NCBI GenBank assembly: GCA_965656545.1
Contig: CBFHKZ010000004.1
Coordinates: 124,001-188,000 of the forward strand
Source of the DNA: UBA7446 sp965656545
GTDB lineage: Bacteria; Bacteroidota; Bacteroidia; Flavobacteriales; Flavobacteriaceae
Direction of reading: 5' to 3'
Length of the DNA stretch: 64,000 bases
A program made the translations under genes and the position numbers. Positions 62,321-64,000 of the stretch are shown here, piece after piece (position 1 is the stretch's first letter; the number at the start of each line of letters is the position of its first letter). The notes under the pieces are model-generated. The model made no database searches, was not told the origin of the DNA, and saw nothing but the letters and a program-made list of their open reading frames with translations.

Positions 62321-62328
62321 CAAAGGTA
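62321..62328 (-). promoter_or_regulatory. pdxA promoter -7 box (TACCTTTG)
   Basis: On the minus strand TACCTTTG matches TAnnTTTG, with a predicted leader of about 15 bases to the pdxA ATG at 62301. The two transcripts would start inside each other's promoter, so the genes should compete. Confidence 0.6.
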
Positions 62329-62343
62329 AAGGATTCACCGCTT

Positions 62344-62922
62344 ATGTTTACAGGAATTATAGAAACGATGGGTACCATAACGCGCATTGAACGCGAGGGC
62401 GGAAATGTGCACTATTCGCTTTCGAGCAACATCACCCACGAACTCAAAATCGATCAAAGTTTGGCACACAACGGCGTATGCCTTACGGTAGTTGCCATTG
62501 ACGGAGACCAATATACGGTTACCGCCATACAGGAAACCTTGGACAAAACCGCACTTAAGCAATGGGCAGTTGGAGATAAAATCAACCTTGAACGCGCCAT
62601 GCGGCTTGGCGATAGACTAGACGGGCATTTGGTGCAAGGCCATGTAGACGAAGTAGCTACCTGCACTAGTGTCGAAGACCAAGACGGCAGTTGGTTGTAT
62701 CGCTTTGCATATAGCGAAGACTCCAAAAACATGACCATTGAAAAAGGCTCTATTTGTGTGAACGGCACCAGTTTGACTGTTGTGGGTTCAACAGCCCATA
62801 CTTTTGGGGTGGCCATTATTCCATACACGTATCAGCACACTGTTTTTCACCAATTACAGAAAGGCGATTTGGTCAATATCGAGTTTGATATGGTAGGCAA
62901 ATACATAGCCAAAATGCGCTAG
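62344..62922 (+). CDS. ribE: Riboflavin synthase, alpha chain
   Basis: This 192-residue enzyme dismutates two 6,7-dimethyl-8-ribityllumazine molecules into riboflavin. It has the two tandem lumazine-binding repeats: MFTGIIETMGTI with NGVCLTVVAI in the first, and GHLVQGHVDEVA with SICVNGTSLTVVG in the second. The start at MFTGIIE is invariant in the family; the frame extends 13 codons upstream across the promoter and is rejected there. No FMN riboswitch is seen in the short leader. Confidence 0.95.
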   Translation: MFTGIIETMGTITRIEREGGNVHYSLSSNITHELKIDQSLAHNGVCLTVVAIDGDQYTVTAIQETLDKTALKQWAVGDKINLERAMRLGDRLDGHLVQGHVDEVATCTSVEDQDGSWLYRFAYSEDSKNMTIEKGSICVNGTSLTVVGSTAHTFGVAIIPYTYQHTVFHQLQKGDLVNIEFDMVGKYIAKMR

Positions 62923-62956
62923 TAGCACGCACAATTGTTTTTTTTTTCGGTTTTAT

Positions 62957-62966
62957 TATATTTAGG
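62957..62966 (+). promoter_or_regulatory. -7 box of the T9SS cargo gene (TATATTTAGG)
   Basis: TATATTTAGG lies 18 bases before the ATG at 62985, with TTG at 62935-62937, 19 bases upstream. This is the same geometry as the gdhA promoter. Confidence 0.6.
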
Positions 62967-62984
62967 TTCCTAAATACTTTTATC

Positions 62985-63794
62985 ATGAAACCTATATACA
63001 TCCTCTTTACTTTTATGGGTATGGGCTTCTTAAACGCCCAAACCCTAGTTATTAATGAAATAGACCCAGACAGCCCGGGCGCTGATACTGCAGAGTTTAT
63101 TGAGCTTTATTCCTCAACCCCCAACCTTGCGTTAGACGGCTATGCGCTGGTCTTATTTAACGGCGGCGATGATGCCAGCTATGCTGCGTATGACTTGGAC
63201 GGGCAAAGCACCGATGCCAATGGCTATTTTGTCATTGGCGATAGCGGAGTTGTTGGTGTATCCATAACCCTATTGTCTTCTGGTATTCAAAACGGCCCTG
63301 ATGCGGTGGCACTATATCAGGCCAACAAATCAGACTTTCCAACAGATACCCCTGCCACTACCACCAACCTCATTGACGCTGTTGTCTATGACAGCGATGA
63401 TCCAGACGACACGGGCTTGTTAACGGGTTTAGGCAAAACGGTTCAGTACAATGAAAATGCTTCTTCAGATGCGGCTAATCATTCCTTGCAACGCCAAGCA
63501 GATGGTCGTTTTAAAACAGGCACACCCTCTCCCAATACGGCAAATACGGTACTTAGTGTAGCAACAGCGGAAATTTCGGGACTGCATATTTATCCCAATC
63601 CCGTTTCTCAAAAGCTCTATGTTAAGGGATTGACACAAACCGCTACAGCACGTATTTATACCCTTACAGGACAGCCTATCTTGACCAAGCCAATACGCCA
63701 CAGCCTTGATGTTTCACATTTGGCGACAGGTACTTACACACTCAGCTTGACGCAGCAAGGAACAACCACAACGCAAAAGCTTATCAAAAAATAA
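62985..63794 (+). CDS. Lamin-tail-like domain protein with T9SS type A sorting domain
   Basis: This 269-residue protein has a signal peptide (ending GFLNAQ). A domain starting TLVINEIDPDSPGADTAEFIELY, typical of lamin-tail (LTD) domains in secreted bacterial proteins, follows. After a linker near residue 185 comes a C-terminal sorting domain: GLHIYPNPVSQKLYVKG, ARIYTLTGQPIL, LDVSHLATGTYTLSL and KLIKK. It should be exported by Sec and then by the T9SS, whose component PorZ is encoded in this window. Mature function is unknown; LTD domains often accompany nucleases or adhesins, but no catalytic domain is present. Confidence 0.88.
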   Translation: MKPIYILFTFMGMGFLNAQTLVINEIDPDSPGADTAEFIELYSSTPNLALDGYALVLFNGGDDASYAAYDLDGQSTDANGYFVIGDSGVVGVSITLLSSGIQNGPDAVALYQANKSDFPTDTPATTTNLIDAVVYDSDDPDDTGLLTGLGKTVQYNENASSDAANHSLQRQADGRFKTGTPSPNTANTVLSVATAEISGLHIYPNPVSQKLYVKGLTQTATARIYTLTGQPILTKPIRHSLDVSHLATGTYTLSLTQQGTTTTQKLIKK

Positions 63795-63798
63795 GTCT

Positions 63799-64000
63799 TT
63801 ATTTCATTTGGTATAACCACAACGCAGGATTTTGTGGTGTGGTGTTTTGGAATAGGCTAAACTGTAGTGTTGTCTTGCCCGTATCTTTGTTGGTGAATAT
63901 TTGTCCAATAGCTTGTTTGGCAGTAACGCGGTCACCTTTTTTGACATAGACCTTGCTTAGATTTTTATAGCTAGTGATGTAGTTTCCGTGTTGGATAAGT
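63799..64000 (-). CDS. EnvC-like M23 family protein, C-terminal part (partial)
   Basis: Read on the minus strand, the last 66 residues of a protein lie here, starting LIQHGNYITSYKNLSKVYVKKGD and ending QNPALWLYQMK with a TAA at 63799-63801. The GNYITSYKNLS stretch followed by a KKGDRVTAKQAIGQI segment is the end of a LytM/M23 domain of the EnvC murein-hydrolase-activator type. The usual HxH region reads LQFSLF here, as expected of degenerate activators. The rest is outside the window. The gene converges on the T9SS cargo gene with four bases between stops. Confidence 0.8.
   Translation of the reverse strand, partial: LIQHGNYITSYKNLSKVYVKKGDRVTAKQAIGQIFTNKDTGKTTLQFSLFQNTTPQNPALWLYQMK

Noticed and set aside
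1..64000. CRISPR arrays, tRNA, rRNA, insertion sequences or prophage
   Set aside because: No regularly spaced repeats, tRNA-like T-loops in cloverleaf context, transposase motifs or phage structural genes were seen on reading both strands; a dedicated scan was not possible.

Overview
The window looks like a chromosomal segment of a marine-type Flavobacteriaceae bacterium (phylum Bacteroidota). The evidence is the presence of type IX secretion (T9SS) sorting tails and a PorZ homologue, two TonB-dependent receptors, promoters with the Bacteroidota -7 box TAnnTTTG, no recognisable Shine-Dalgarno sequences, and flavobacterial gene neighbourhoods (recO / TonB receptor / ileS / dksA-like / lspA; DUF177 / rpmF and fabH / accB / accC). 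Gene density is very high, with many 1-4 base overlaps and shared stop codons. I see no rRNA, tRNA, CRISPR array, transposase or phage gene.

Layout. 0-4 kb: tail of a methyltransferase gene, holB, pgk, a DUF4837 lipoprotein and a short tatA. 4-6.4 kb: a membrane-anchored M23 peptidase coupled to a GH3-family adenylating enzyme. 6.4-24.7 kb: a Wzx/Wzy-type surface polysaccharide locus. It starts with a Wzz-like protein and the dTDP-L-rhamnose genes rfbB-rfbA-rfbC-rfbD. A strongly AT-rich block follows: flippase, UDP-galactopyranose mutase, an unrecognised protein, methyltransferase, GT2, GT4, two Wzy/WaaL-like proteins and a second GT4. It ends with UDP-glucose dehydrogenase, UDP-glucuronate decarboxylase and the initiating sugar-phosphate transferase. 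24.7-28.8 kb: EamA transporter, ArsC-like protein, cystathionine gamma-synthase and glutamate dehydrogenase. 28.8-38.8 kb: porZ, recO, TonB receptor, ileS, dksA-like, lspA. 38.8-47.1 kb: 5-FTHF cyclo-ligase, uvrC, patatin-barrel protein, DUF3108, M23 lipoprotein, pgi. 47.2-49.6 kb: an isolated TonB receptor closed by a strong terminator. 49.6-57.5 kb: recJ, rsmI, an unknown gene, tdk, alr, asd and a prolyl oligopeptidase. 57.5-64 kb: accC, accB, fabH, rpmF, DUF177, pdxA, ribE, a T9SS cargo protein and the end of an EnvC-like M23 gene.

How the genes work together. The polysaccharide locus should supply dTDP-rhamnose, UDP-galactofuranose, UDP-glucuronate and UDP-xylose. It should load the first sugar phosphate on undecaprenyl phosphate, extend it with at least three glycosyltransferases, flip it and polymerise it. 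No Wza/Wzc-type export gene is present, so an O-antigen-like product is more likely than an exported capsule. The conserved sugar-supply genes flank the AT-rich assembly genes, as expected of a serotype cassette. PorZ, which in Porphyromonas binds anionic LPS for T9SS cargo anchoring, lies about 4 kb downstream.

The most unusual signals I found are these. Several genes have a -7 box that ends only about five bases before the start codon, predicting leaderless mRNAs. There is a recurring promoter variant TAnATTTAGG. One cassette protein is unrecognised and starts with TTG. A stray signal-peptide-like peptide lies behind the second Wzy-like gene. An 18-base out-of-frame direct repeat occurs in the initiating transferase gene. 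A palindrome-rich gap lies before cystathionine gamma-synthase. I did not find a clearly new multi-gene system.
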